Assembly (NCBI RefSeq): GCF_000003815.2
Contig: NC_049979.1
Span: 10,029,457 to 10,091,456, forward strand
Direction: 5' to 3'
From: Branchiostoma floridae
Taxonomy: Eukaryota; Chordata; Leptocardii; Amphioxiformes; Branchiostomatidae
Length of the DNA stretch: 62,000 nucleotides
The notes under the pieces: generated by a model
Seen by the model: only the letters and a program-made list of their open reading frames with translations
Databases searched by the model: none
Told to the model about the DNA's origin: nothing
In this document: positions 1 to 15,200 of the stretch, one piece after another
Layout of the letters: every line of letters starts with the position of its first letter
Position numbering within the stretch: the first letter of the stretch is position 1
Made by a program: the position numbers and the translations under genes

Positions 1-195
1 AATAGAAAAACAAAGGTCAAGATTGATGATGGGCATCCCTACAACTTTCTACAGCACCACGGAAGAAATTCCAGGTATGATAACTTTTGCAATTATGGCA
101 ACAGCTTTTGGTAGACAAAACAGTTGACTGCTTAAGCCCAGGTCTGAGGGTTTTCATGTGATTTACATGTGATGAACTGATAACTGGGTTTATAC

Positions 196-293
196 CTCAT
201 GTCACATTCCTGGAACGTTGTCAACATGGCACACTCGTTCTGTGCATCCTTCAGACGCTGGGCAATTCGCTGTCGCATCCTGTTCATTTTCAC
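196..293 (-). CDS. dlst: DLST coding exon 8 (start of acyltransferase domain)
   Basis: Encodes [20 protein letters not shown] and [12 protein letters not shown], nearly identical to vertebrate DLST here. Acceptor ctctccag, donor ATGAG|GTATAA, leaving in phase 2. The following exons are outside the window. Confidence 0.95.
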
Positions 294-3200
294 CTGGAGA
301 GAACGAACAGAAACATAAGCATATTCAGTTTGTCACTTAATGACATATGTACATCATTCACAGAACATGTAATAATGCAAAAAAACATTTCAAATTTACA
401 TGTTGTGTGAAACTTGTATTTTATTTCCATTCATCAACACACATCATTCACATTAAAGAAGTTGTCTTGTTGGTACAGATACTATTTTCCACATCAACGA
501 AAATCACTCAAGGTCTTTAAGTACACCATTCCTCAGAGTTAGTTTGATCACAAACAGTCCTCCACTTCTGAGAAGACACTATGAAAAGTACAATGTTACT
601 CATGTTTTCCAAGTATTTCATTCCTCAGTTTTTGTTTGAAATGTCCATCTGCCAGGCAAAGAGACTTCTACATGACTCATCTATAGCACAGGAAGAACTG
701 TTGAATGCTACAGTAGCCTCTGCATCCCCACGTCTTCTTGGAACACCTCTCAGATCCCCTCCTGACAGATTAAGCAGTGTGTACCATTGATGTGGGAGCA
801 AACTCATTTAACTTCTTTATGATTAGGCAGTTTTATACAATCTTTAACGACAAAGCATAAACTGGCTTTATATTCTTAGCCCATCCAGGGTCTAAATTGA
901 TACATGGCAGGCAATCCTGCTGACGAGCTTAAGAAATACTAAAGAGGGCGTCAGTCAGGCATGAGTCAGGTTATGGGCTGAGACTTAATTGTCCAGTTTG
1001 TCTGGACGTCTGAGGCCAACTCTGGCTGAGAGTTTAATGGAGAATTGAGACGTTACCCACAGAGCCAAACACTTAGTTATCCTTTAAGGAGTCAATACCG
1101 TATGCCGCGATGTGCTTTCAACCCTGCCAAGGGCTATTGACTGCTTCTTCCGCAAATTGATATTCTTGGTTGTTGATAAATCATATCAAGCCACTTGTGA
1201 AGGACTTGTCGATACTTGTCCCCATTGCTGATCCTTCAGCCCCAGGTGGCGACCGGCCACGCTGCTCCCCCAGACATCTACACCCAATAACAGATACCTC
1301 AACACCTCCAGGTTTTAAACTTGGGCTCATTTTCACCTCTTACTCAGCCAGTTGGCAATAATCTAAGTGATGAGGTCATTGGCTCTTTCCGCTTACCACA
1401 CCACAGGCATCGATTGGGCTCTCGCAAAACTGCCAAGATATCAATATGCCTAATGACCTCAAGATATACTTGACTGTATGAAATATATCAAGCTAAATGG
1501 GAGAATTCAGAAATGATCCCAGTCCCGCAGGAAGGGGGTGCATATTACTGGGGAGAGGAGGTTAGGAAGGTCAGAGTGGGCAGGGGAAGTAGGGTCAACT
1601 GGTCACAAGTCAAATTGTTTTAGAAAGCCCAGGGAGAATAGCATGATAAGGACCTGTCAGGAGTGGTCAATAATATTGACCAGTTTCTTTAACCAGTGGA
1701 TTATTCACCAGTCCAGGCGTATGGGCTGGGACGTGGGAAGACACCACAGGGTCCTCCGGTCTGATCTCAGGGATCAGGGAGTAGAACTCATCCGTCAGCA
1801 CTTCTTTCACTTCCTTTTTCTGGGGGAATGGTAACTTTAGTAGGTTTTCCAACATGACAGGAATTTGGTACATATGTGATCTCATAACTTGTTTACCATA
1901 CTAGTGCTGATCAATGCCGCTGAAAGTGTTTTGTTCACATGTTACTGTGTACAAGCCTTGTCTTCACTCATAGTCATAGGCTCCCAAAAGAAGTTGCCTC
2001 AACCATTCAAATTCATTGACGTTAGAAAAAGGATTAAAAGGCAGTTTCTCAAGTTCTACCATCTTCATCAGTCAACTACTGCACTAATGAGAGGATAGAA
2101 GGGCTCCAACATGGCCTTATCAGTGGCAATTAGTCAAAGTCATAGCTGCTGTAAGAATGTTCCCCTGGGGTAAGATTTCGTCATTACCAAAGGAAATGCC
2201 TGCCTTCGTGCAGAACACCAAGACACTCTGTGCAATCCTGCACTTAACCTTAATAAAAGGGACAAACTCATCTGTTACTCAGCAGCAAACTTCTATAACC
2301 TTGTGAGAGAAGTTTTGCCGCCCTGCCTGCTTGCAAGTACAGACTAAGGTCATGCCGAAATCCTGATTGTAGGTACAACAATGTATCTCACATTGTGTAA
2401 ATTACTGCGATCATTTCTCACAGGTATTCCCCACTGCCTATTACAGGTAGGGATTGCTCCATCAATCTGGGCACGGAGAGGGGTGGACAGCAGAGTTAAT
2501 CTTTAAATGGGTGGTGGTTCCTCCACAACTGGGGGACTCCGGGGGGAACTATAATTTCCTACATGCGGAACGCTCATTTTTCATCTTCCGCCTATTTCAC
2601 TTGGCCCCAAAATGGCGCAGAAATTGCCAAAGAACACAGCGGAGCTAATCGTTGGCCTACCCTGTTTTCTGTGCGTGCACCTGCAGTGACCCCCATGGCC
2701 GGGGCAGCGGCGGCAACAGGCTTCATGTCAGCCACTGTAACAAAATAGGCAACACGGAATACATTAGGTTATAACAGTGCTAACGTCAAACAAGGACTGA
2801 GGCACTATCAATTACATGGTAAATGACAGCATAACAGAGCAGGGATGTCAAGTATATGGGAAAGTGTCATAAATTATTAGGGTAAGTAAGAGGAAATGTA
2901 TGTCGTAGAATTTAGTAGTTACATGAAATCTGATCTGTTATGTATGACGTCTTTCCAGGCAAATTGCAGCCCTTAATGGAAACTTATTTGGAAATCATTT
3001 TTCAAGACTCACGAGAGACTGGCAAAATGACAGATTAAACCTGATGCAANNNNNNNNNNNNNNNNNNNNNNNNNNNNNNNNNNNNNNNNNNNNNNNNNNN
3101 NNNNNNNNNNNNNNNNNNNNNNNNNNNNNNNNNNNNNNNNNNNNNNNNNCATAACGAGGACATCTGATTCTCTGTTTCCTGCCAGTCATTATCAATGTCA

Positions 3201-6200
3201 CCAAGACCTTCTAGTGTCATTGTCGCATGCGTGAAGACACGAGGTAACTGCAAACCCCAAGCAGGCATACGGCACATGCAAAATGGCAATACATCATCAG
3301 GGTAGAGTACATTGTATTATACAAAAAGCTTTCTATTATAGAACAGCAAATGGTAACATTTAAAAGCTTGTATGAGAGTGTGAACAAAAAAAAGTTAAAG
3401 AGTCATTCCTTAAACATTTCACACGATCACCGCACATGAAAGGAAAGTTAGGTTTTACTATCAGGAAAGCTACAAATAAGATGTCAGGCTCCATATGGGC
3501 TTTAAAAAGTAGTTGTTATGGAGGAAGAACATTGTAACAACTTTCAATATCAGGGTCACCAAAGGGCAGCCTCAAGGGCATCTCCTGGGGATGTCTAACA
3601 CACCCTACAATGGGCCATATGGGCAGCTACTCCTGGATCCATAATCCACTAACATCAATAAAATCACTTGACAGACAAATGTATCACCTAGCACCCAAGG
3701 AACATCATGCAAACGTGGTAAATGGCACCCTAAAGATGAGTGTAAAACCAGACGCTAAGTTGTAAAAGTAGTTAATTTACTCGGCCCCGGCAGCCCCTCG
3801 CCACACTTCTGACTGATGAGGTCAAGCAGAAAATGGATTGGGAAGGAATGGAGAGACACTTAAACCTGTCAGGGCTTTATCGCCTGAACAGGTGTGGGCT
3901 TTACTGGTGGTTTATGGCGTGGGCCTTGAGGTGCTGATGGGGTGGGGGCAGGGAAACATATTACCAAGGCATAATTGTACTCCCAGCTTATTGAGGAGAG
4001 AACTTGGGGTGCTCAGCATTATTGCTGTGTCCTCAAGAATGGGCTTTGTACCTGTCACAGCTAATCTCAATCATGAGCACCACCAAACTTATGACATGGA
4101 CTGTAGAACTTAGGAGGGCGATTTGTTAAGTACTGTAATTGAGCCAATCTAGTAGCCATAAATGCACTTCTACATGCATTTTCTGGCCTCTAAGTGGTTA
4201 ATCTATCTTCTTATGAACAATTGCTGATCTCTTCCAAAAATTGCATCTTGTTTGGCACGAATGCAAAAAGTTCCCCTAGGTTACCATAATGGGTAAGTGC
4301 TATAGCAACAAAGGAGAAGTTACATGTGTTTCTTGTGCATTGAAAGGCCACTAGCTTTAGATTACGTGAGTCAAGAGTGTAGGAAACTTTACAAGGAGTA
4401 CATTTAATGGCAAATAGAAGGATTTGACATTGTTTTTCAGTAGTTAGGGGATTGTGATCACTCACATTACACCCTTGTTAAGAGCACTTGGTAAATGTTG
4501 CAACCCAGTCTTAAAATGCCAACCAACGAACTTGATATGACTGTGTTTGTGCACTTTCTGGGCATTAAAAGCTACTTGTGTGTAGATTAGGGACATGTGG
4601 GATTATCCTTGGTGCTGGATATGCTGTTGTTAAAGGTTTAACATGGAGTTTTCTGAATGGATAAACCATCAGGACTAAAGTTTGAGAAAAGGTAAAATCA
4701 TAATCTCAGGACTGAGAATATTTTACTTCAAAAATATGAAACGTTACCTAGTGAAAGGAGAAGAATTATTTTACTTCAAATCGGGGCCGCCTCCAGTACT
4801 CATTCCTCTGTCCCAGGACAGAAATTTGCTTGTTGGGACTGACAAAAATTTTAACCTGTTTGTCCAAGACATCTGTACTTCATAAAAGAAAAATGACATG
4901 TTTTTGTAGGCTTAAAATAAAAGATTTAAGAACAAAAACAAGAGTTCGGAGACCTCATACCTCCATGAAATATTGTGATTATGCAAATGACTTGCAAATC
5001 TGCATAATTTATGCTTGGTAATGTACACCTTTAAATAACTTACACAAGTCACAATGTTGACAGTCCAATCATTTACTACATGTACTTAGATGAATTCGGA
5101 CACTTTCACATTAATTATGCAAACATTAATTATGCAAATTAGGGACTTATTTGCATAATCGGTATCTGCTTATCTTCCATCTACCACAAATTACTAGTAC
5201 GGTACATCTATTTCAGTCCTATAATGGAAAATACTGGAAATATAGATTTTCCTCTTAACGTATGTAAATTATGTCCAAATGTGCATAATTTGCATTTCAT
5301 TGTGTACATCTCTGCCAAACATACCTACATTCTAAATATTATGGAAATCCATCGTTCCTACGTTTCGTTATGCTCCTTGGAAGATTTTGACAAAATTGAC
5401 CCTGCAGTTCCAGAGCAAGCCGCTAGGGGGCCCAAACCTATATACCCTCTTCCTTACATCACAAGCTATCTGCCACCAAAAAATCAAGACCATAGCATGT
5501 TCAGGTCAAAAGATCGAAGTTCTGCTGCAGTACCGAGGTCACACACCAGGGGGCCCCAAATCGACCTTGACCTTTGTCTTCCAAACACCTACCCACATAC
5601 CAAATATCATTAAAATCCATACAGAGGTTCTAAAGTTATGCTGACCACAAATATCCGGACACACAGACAGACACACAGACAGACACACAGACAGACAGAC
5701 ACACACAGACACACCAAAAACTATACCTCCATTCTTCATGGAGGTAATTAGCAATGTAGGCTCCCAAACAATGAGTTGGAATGAAAAAAAATTAAAGTCT
5801 TGGCCTGCTTTGTAAAAAAAAAACGAACTTAATACGTCAACACCAAATTTGCATGCACTGCTGATTGCTTGGAATGTAAGGAGGGGCAGTGTCAAAGTTC
5901 TGCTGATAATTACAGATTCTAATCTGGATCAAGATCAAAGGTGCAATCATCCATAAACAGTGTCACCTGCAGGCAAACCTACATTTTGTCTATATAAAAG
6001 TCATTTGTAGGATCATCTATGAAGAACCCATGAATAAGCTTCTGTTTGCTTATATTTTCTTCAGAATCATATGCATTGATTGATATTCATGGCAGCTTAA
6101 ATCAACCTGGTTACTGTGTACTGATACTATTATGATCTTTACATCTTAAAAAGTGGAAGTTGCTAGGATCACCCAGGTGACATTCCATCTGTGCCCTGCC

Positions 6201-9200
6201 ACATTGGTGCTGCCCCATCTACATGTATGACCTTTGCTTGTGTTGCTAAATCCTCCACAATTGCAGTGGTGTAATGTTTCTGTAGCCTGGAGTTCACCTG
6301 GGACATTCTGGGGTTAGCAGAACCAGCATTACTTCACTTGCTTGATCTCCTTAAGTGTAAAATCATGTCACTGTACAAAAAGTGTGTCACTCAGTGGACA
6401 CTACATTAGTACTGAGGATATAGCAGATAGTACAAATCAGATTCAGACTTCAAACAAAACCTTCCTTGTTTGTGTCATAGTCATTCTATAGAGGGCATGC
6501 ATACAAAATCTTTAATGAAATTTAATAATGGGGTAAAAAATAAATAATGGAGCAGGTGATGGTCCTGAACAGCTTTTGTGACAACTGTTACTTTCTCCTA
6601 TTGGTTCAGATCGTCGCCACTATCAGGCTGAGAATGAGCTTGTCTCAATTAATGATTATGTTTGTATCAGGTTCAGGGAAAAGGGATGCTATTTCAGTCA
6701 TATTCATGTAACTTGTAACATTGAAGTGGGCTATGGCCTTGTTGTGTGGTAAGGGAAAAGAAAATAGTAACAAGAAAGAAATGCAGAATGTTTTCCCAGT
6801 AGCCTTTTGTCAAGCTACTCACACTCAACACTACACCATTAGGCTGGCTCGTGTAGTATCGTGTGCAAGTAAAACATAAAAATAAAAAGAATGGGGTCCA
6901 CTCTACATCAGACAGAAGAAGAAGAAGAAAGAAGAAGAACGCACCAGCAAAAACAATATGTTTTATCTATTGGGAAAGACATAACAAAGTACCAATAATG
7001 CAAACCTTTCCACAATATATTTGTAACACACCTGGTTTGGCTGTGATGGGCTGCTGAGGCAGCGGAGGTAGCGGTGGAGGTGTGGTGGGGATGGGGCCGG
7101 CTGCAGGTGCAGCAGGTGCTGCAGGTGCAGGAGCAGCTGGTTGTGGTGGGGAGGGTACAGCTGCTGGTGCTGGTTTGTCAGCTGCTGCAGCTGGCTTTTC
7201 TGTTGGAGCTCCTCCAGCTGGGTAAAGGAGGAGATANNNNNNNNNNNNNNNNNNNNNNNNNNNNNNNNNNNNNNNNNNNNNNNNNNNNNNNNNNNNNNNN
7301 NNNNNNNNNNNNNNNNNNNNNNNNNNNNNNNNNNNNNNNNNNNNNNNNNNNNNNNNNNNNNNNNNNNNNNNNNNNNNNNNNNNNNNNNNNNNNNNNNNNN
7401 NNNNNNNNNNNNNNNNNNNNNNNNNNNNNNNNNNNNNNNNNNNNNNNNNNNNNNNNNNNNNNNNNNNNNNNNNNNNNNNNNNNNNNNNNNNNNNNNNNNN
7501 NNNNNNNNNNNNNNNNNNNNNNNNNNNNNNNNNNNNNNNNNNNNNNNNNNNNNNNTGGACAGTTTTTACTGACATTTCTTTTCCGAAATAAAAAGGAATG
7601 TCTTAAAACATTATAGACTTTACAGAGAATTTTGTGCAATGCCTTCATAAGAGGTATGAGTTAAAACTGTTACATGTACACTTAATACTTTGTTTCCTTC
7701 CATGTAAATGTGCTGATATCTGTAATATCAATGAACCAACCCAACCAACAAAGTAAAGCCATTTCAGCTATTTGGAAGATATATGCAGACATTACCAACA
7801 CTTTGGTGTACTGGATATTGTCTGTTCTATTTGGGTCATGGAAGTACTTGTCTTCACATGTCTAAGATGGAGATGAATGGACTCCGAGGTACTCTAAGTC
7901 AGCCTGGCACTTAGCCAATAGCACACAGTACAACCATCTTGGGAGGACTTAGTGAATGAAACACAAGTTAGGGATCTCATGGGAGAAACCAAGAAGCCAT
8001 GGGGCCAGTCAGATGCTGGAGTTTTAATGTCTTTTCCTGTTTTGAGAAAGTTGAGGTGACAGCATTGACAAGTAGGGGCACTCCCAGAGATGACTAGCGG
8101 CAATGGTGACAAGAAATAATGGGTTGTGGCATGAAGGATGACAAACTGTAGGGAGTAATATGCCTGATCCATCTTCTATTGAGCTGCATTCAAGTGGGGT
8201 TAGGACCTACCATTAGCCATGTCACAGGTGTCACCCCAGTGGGGACTTCTTACAAATTTCCTCATTCGTTTGTACACGATCTTCGATTACCGTTTTCTCT
8301 GCAATTGGGATAATGCCTTGTGCCCTTGCCATGGTTTTTGCCTCATGTCCAACTTATAGCAGCATTCTTTTAGTTCAATATCTAGTCTCGGGTCAAGTAA
8401 TATTACCATTGATATATATATATATTTGCACATAAGGTAAGTAAATTTTGATGATTTCATACTAAATAAGTGTGCCAAGGATTTGACAATGACCCACGTA
8501 AACAGATTATATATTTTCAATGGTTTTCTTTAAATATGCAATCCAAAAACAATTATCTTCCATACTGCACTTTGTATCTTGACCTCAACTGTTCAATTTT
8601 CACATCCAAAGTTCATATCAACAGGGCCCTTCTTTGAATAAAAACAAGTATGCATATATTTGTAGAGCAAATGCTCCTTACAAAGTATTGAAGATTCTGA
8701 CAAAGCCTTTTCCATTTGAAATCAATTTCAAAGTCTTTAAAAAAAGTTAATCTTACTTTTCATTTAAAAACAAACTTTCCACTTACCTCCACATATCATA
8801 CATGGATTCCCTGAAACTGTGTTTCAAACCCAAATGTTCTTTCTTGTCAGATTCTATTTCTACATGCATTTTATATCCTCAGCATAAACAATATGGCAGT
8901 ACATATTAATTTCATTGTATTTTTAAAATCTATGAACCAAGGAAATAAGATGATGTGGCCTAAACATGATTCTGCAGTCCATGGCTTATTATACATAATG
9001 CAGTTTGGCTTCAAAGCTACAAGATCTTATGTTTTCACAGAACAAAGAAACTCATCATTATTTCTATCAGCAACACAAGGCTGGATCCCAGGGCATGCCA
9101 ATTAACTAAATGTATTAATCAAAACATGTGTCTTTTCTCTCCCAGGGGAGGATGCCTCTCGAGATACTGCCGAGAAACATTGTCATTTCTGGTTTCTATA

Positions 9201-12200
9201 GATAAGGGTTAGTCAGACACGCCCAATTGTATTGATTCTTGGAATAAATCTTCTGCTAATAAACTTATTGCTAAGCATACTGAAGCCGTATCCTCTTCTC
9301 TTAAGCTCAGTTGCAACTAATGAGTAAGACATGCACTGCATACAGCCTGCTGTGCAGTATGGATGGTTTGGAGTTTAACATGTAAAAGTAGAATTTTTCA
9401 CCACCAGAAAACACTACTGCATGATCAGCAAGCTCTAGAGAGACACATGGTTCTCTNNNNNNNNNNNNNNNNNNNNNNNNNNNNNNNNNNNNNNNNNNNN
9501 NNNNNNNNNNNNNNNNNNNNNNNNNNNNNNNNNNNNNNNNNNNNNNNNNNNNNNNNTGATAAAATGAGGTTTAACTTCTTCATACTGATCCTCTAACATT
9601 TACAATGTGAATTTATGTTAAGTAGACAGCATCAAATAGCATCCAAAAGGTGGAATAGACATCTTTCTGATCGCACTGATATGAGTTTATCACATTGTCT
9701 GAGTTCTATCCCCTTACCTGTGACCTTGACCTTGAGGAGTTCCTGACCAGCAGTAACCGTGTCTCCGTCAGCCGCGAAGAACTCCTCAATGACTCCTGAT
9801 ACTGGCGATGGCACAGGAATGGAAGTCTGTACCCACAGAGAGAGAGAGAGAGGTCACGAGTTAATGAGATGGCAAAAAGAGACTTTCCACTGCAGTACTA
9901 TAGGAAGTTGCTACGAGGCCTACAACATGCCCTTGTTCTTTGTCTTTTATCCACACCCCAAATAGCATTAATCTATCAAATAATCCAATAACAGACAGCT
10001 TGTCGAGTTATGCTGTAAAACACAACACAACAAATGCTAACAAAAAACATTCATAACTAAAAAAAACATTTTTTTCTCGTTGGACTGGTCCAGAAAAAAC
10101 GGACCTGAAAAAAAGCAGTAGACTGGATGTTAGACTGATTCGAAAATGAACAGATTATGCCAGATGGTGTTCACGTGTTTTGAGGCTTACAAATCCAAGA
10201 AAAAAACAAGAGCATAGTAGTAGTAGAAGAGAGTTAATGGTCATTTTACCAGGCTTCTACAGTCAAACTTGGTCTAAAACAGAGGTAGTTAGTGTTGTTT
10301 ACATGACTCAGATAGGATTTTAAAACATCGATTTGAGTTCTTTGTAGCAAAATGGACCATTGTTTTGAGTATGGCTCATTCACAAGTTTTCACAGATAAT
10401 AAGGTAAAGGCTCAGGTACAGATCAAGTGTCTGGACCTGGACCGTACTTGTACCTGAATTTCCTGTACCCAGCCCAATTCATAACATTCTTAACAAAGGT
10501 AATGAATATGTAAATGATTATAGAAAACATCTTCTACACCATTTAAGAAATACATATGTCCAGCAAAATTCATGTTGACAAAGAAATAATACAGCAGCAG
10601 TTTGTGTTGCAAGCACATTTCGAAATCATGACCAACCAAAAGTGTTCAAAAAGGAAACACTTTTTCCCTTCTAAAGATACTAAATGCTACAGGACGTGTA
10701 CATCATCTAAGTACATGTGTAGGTTGCTCAACTTGATTGTAGCTTTAGTGTACTGAAAGGAGTGTAGAGTGATCCTAACAACTTGATCTTTTGCACCATC
10801 AGAGAAATTCCAGCTTAAGTCATGTTGACAAAGAAATATTACAGTAGCAATTTCTGTTGCAAGTACATTTTGAAATCATAACCGTTCCAAACTATAACTT
10901 GATGCTATCATTCAATATTGGTATCAGATAAACTCTTCAAAAGAAAACACACGTTTTCCCTCTGAGATACTTAATGCTACAACATCTGAGTACATGTGTA
11001 GGTGGCACGACTTGATTGTAGTCTTAGTGTCCTGATAGGAATGCAGAGTGATCATCACAACTTGACAGTTCAAGCCCTGTGCCTTGAGGCAAGAGTAACT
11101 GAACTGTTGCCTAATTGTTATAAATAAGATGGTGCTGGGAAACCAACAGCTCTACAAAGTCGTTTCAACAGTACCTTGTCTGTTTCAATTTCTCCCACCA
11201 CCTCATCTTCATTCACATAGTCACCAACCGCTGGAGAGGAAATTCAAAGTCAGTTCTGACAAACATACATGCATCGCATAGCATTTGTCTAAGAGTCCTT
11301 TCCGTATAGAAAAAACAAACATATCTTATGTAATACATGAGGGTTTTTAAGCAAAGGTTCCCCGCCATTCTGTTAGCACATCAAAGTCTGCCCTCGTCAA
11401 GTACAAACCATATTGTTGCTAGGGAGACTGGCGTCACTGGCGATAAGGGTCCAATCGTCTTCAAATAAAATTGCTTTGTGCTCTTAAGATCAAATATTGG
11501 AGCATGATAGCAAGGTCTTGAATGGGTATGACGCACATGTGAGCAGTAAAAGGTCACAACAGTAACATGTCCTTGATACTATCTACAGAAAGAGCTACCA
11601 TATGAGTGACTATCACAGATCTCCTGGACAAATGCCTGTCTTAACAGGTACAAACTAAAAAACCTTACATGTGTAAACATTGTTACCAACTAAAGACACA
11701 CCCATAAATAATACATGTTCATGTCATGCTGGTATGATAATGACATAGTGACTGATCATATCATGTTAGATATCATTTTTTTTCCTTAGCTTGGGGTTGA
11801 TCTGGATGAATGGTAATGCAGTTTGCATATCCTAAAGCGCAAAAAAATGTGCTTTCATTGTGATCTCACAACCAATTTCATGTCTATCGATTAACTGGTT
11901 TTAAATCCATCATGCCACAAAAGCTTTCTTCGGATGGTCACAAGTCTTCTCTTGCCTAGGAGTAATGCTGCCTGGTAAACAATTCGGCATGAAATACAAT
12001 TCTGGTCCACAGGACTTCAACCCCAGATGTGACTTGGGGGCAGTGTCTCCACGGGACAGTTACATCATGTACAGGCGCCGACCTTTGATCAAGTGTACCT
12101 TGAAGAAAGTCAATAATGAAAAAATCCTGCAATGTCATCAGCTGCCTGCCAATTAGGGCAGGGCCAGGGCATAGTATACGGCTATAGATCTCGTCTTCTT

Positions 12201-15200
12201 TGTGCGCCTTTTATCTGATACTGTTTTGATGGCATTACTCCTGGCATTATGTCCTTCCTTTGTACCCTTTGATGGGCCTTACAGGGATGTGAAGATGACT
12301 ACATTACCTTTCTCCCACCTCACATCTCCCTCTGTAACCGACTCTGCAAACGGCGGAGTTTTTACTATCTTGAAGTCATCGACTGCAAGGACAAGAAGAG
12401 ATCAATATTTTATTGACATGCAAGTTGAGTCGAACCAAGTCCGGCTAATATCTCTATCAAAGATCAAAGGTGCATGTCAGGATGACCAATTGCACTGGGT
12501 CTTAGGCATTTGTCAATCATGTCTTCATTGGCATGTCGTCTTTACAGAGCAAACAAGCCGTATCGAACCGATAAGGGAACCAAGTCCAAAGTCATCAGGC
12601 AGTGAATCACATTGATGAAAAAGACTTCTAAGAAGTCCTGCTGTAAGAATGGTAAGCCATCTCTGCTTTTCAGGAGATATCCTGAAATGTGTCGGGCGAG
12701 GTCCTGAAGCCAATGAGTCCAACTTGCAAGGTCTAACACAATAATGTTACTTAAGGACAGAGAAAGGGATGTCAGTTGGGCAAGGAGGTGCCAGATTATA
12801 TCTAAGACATGAATGGACTTAAAAGCACATTAGCTCCAAGGAAATGGCACCGTGACCAAAATGAGAATGAATGGACACCAAGTTTGATGGGAGTAGAAAA
12901 ACATTAACGAAGACAATATACTCAGAATCAGTCAGATAAAATCCTGGCGACACAGTATTGATTAATATTCTATATAAAAAATTCTTATTGACCGCAGACT
13001 TTTATTTGCCATTCACTTGGAAGCTTTACACATTGCCAACATATCAACTCAAGTAGAAAAGACAAGGGGAGGGTGGTGCAACATTTGGAGGGTCTAGCCT
13101 CTAATGACATACTTTGACGTAGAGTACCTCACTCTACCTTTCTGGCATATCAAACTAATTCTGGAGTCTTATCATTAAACCATTAGGCAATTCACATTTT
13201 TGTCTACACCCCTATCTTCATTTCTGGACAATTTTTCACACGATGGAGAACAACAGAACTATTTTACTACAAATTCTGCCAGTTAGATGAGATTTGAGAG
13301 AGGCGACCATTGATCACTTTTCCCAAATGGCCATTTTTGCTGGTAACACATAAATTACAACACTTGGTTGCATTATACATCTGGGCTTGAGCCAGGCAGA
13401 AGGCAACAAGTAATTACATTTGGGTCCAGCTGAAGGTAATGTGGAGATTTACCGTGGCTCCATGCAGGCCTCATGGCCTTATCAGTATTTTCAACTCTAG
13501 CTTGATCATAGAAATAATTGCCAAGTATTCATTGAGTGGAACGGAAGTCTGAACATGCCACTGTGCAACGATTAGAACCAAACTGTCTACTTCAAGCAGC
13601 TTTGCTATTAATTAGAGCAGGGAAAGATAATGCAGTTACAGCATAAGCCTGAAGTCTACACCGGGCTTTACCTGCGAGATGACTTCGTGACACAACTTTT
13701 ATTTACTACTTCCTCCCTTGTAATCGCCACATGCTCACACATCTACAAATACCATGCATGTCTTGTGAGGATAGTGGCAGATTAATTTGATTATGCCAAA
13801 TTTATCACTTTCCAACTGTCATGCAAGACTTTATCGTTCGCCAGGGCCCCTTGAATATCTAGCTTACACGTCTGCGAGAGGTGACTCCTCATCTATTTGA
13901 CTCGGATGTTAACGCCTCAATTTATCCCTTAAATACTATGCATGGTTTCCATCATGATGCTGATCTGTGTGGCAATTAACCGAACTGTTGCATTAGCCTG
14001 TCGCTAATATGAATCAAATTAGCTAATTCCAAGTAACACTTGAATAAGGTGACCTCTCCACTTGGCTGCCTGTGGAAAAATACCCCAAAGCGCATGTTAC
14101 TTAGGGATATGACGGCACATATCCATTGATTAAAAGTGCATTTTTCATCAGTCGCCACAGTCAGAATGTAGGTTATGCTACCTAATGAGTAAAGAATGGC
14201 AACTTAAAAGGACAGGTAGATGAAAAAAACAGTCAATTAGCATGATGACAGAGGACTCATTGCAGCACAGTGATATAGTACAATACTAAATGATGCTGAT
14301 TAATTGTCTTACCAGCTTTATATTAATAGAAACAGGATGAGAAGGAGGGGAAACATTGACAAGATCGATGTTGCCGAGCATAGGATAAGACAGAAGCAAA
14401 AGATGACATGTAAATTTCAATGTATGTTGTACCATTTCATTGACAGAGACAGCAGTTACATACCCATCAATGGCCCTTTTGAGGAAAAAATAACTGCTTT
14501 TGGTTTGTAAGCTTGAACGTTATTGTCCAAGCTGTTCAAGTTATTGTACTGGTGTACAAGTAGTGATACAAGTCTGGGTCTAGAGGTGTATGGTGCAAGT
14601 TTAATGTCTGTACTCTTTGCAAAATAATTTGAACATTGAAAAAAATTAACCAAAGAAGTGGCCTAATATCTTCTTGTTTGAACCTTCATAAAGTAATTAT
14701 TCCAGTCAACGAGTTTCAAATAGGATTTAGATTACAAATTATATATTCTAATTTCATCTTTACATGAGGCTCATTATTTGGATATCATAGCATTTGATGA
14801 TGATGACTTACATGCTGTAACTGTTGTCCAGATACCCCTGACAGACCAGCCTTTTCTTATAAAGGTCTGGATAGTATGATGACTGGCCCTTAAAGAAAAT
14901 AAAACAGCAGGTAAATTCAACAACCTCTTCTACATACAAAACATGTATAAGTATTAGAGCATTAGATGGAGCATGAAACTATAATAACACATAATCAAGA
15001 AATGACGCATAAACAATAATGAAAAAATTCCATCCTCTTCTAGCCTTATATCCACCAACAGGGCTCAAAATACTTTTTTCTCCATACCTGCACTGGTGTA
15101 GGTAACATTGGAAATTACCTGCACCTGACAAATTTTACCTGCACCACTCTGAATCTAGGAAGAATGGATTATACTAAAATTGTTTAGGAACCATTGCTAT

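Noticed and set aside
5539-5895. 118-codon minus-strand frame with repeated VCLS
   Set aside because: It is a translation of the CAGACA microsatellite inside the MITE-like repeat.
7074-7616. Long frames across the 319-base gap
   Set aside because: Most of the length is N; the real coding sequence there is DLST exon 6 on the minus strand.
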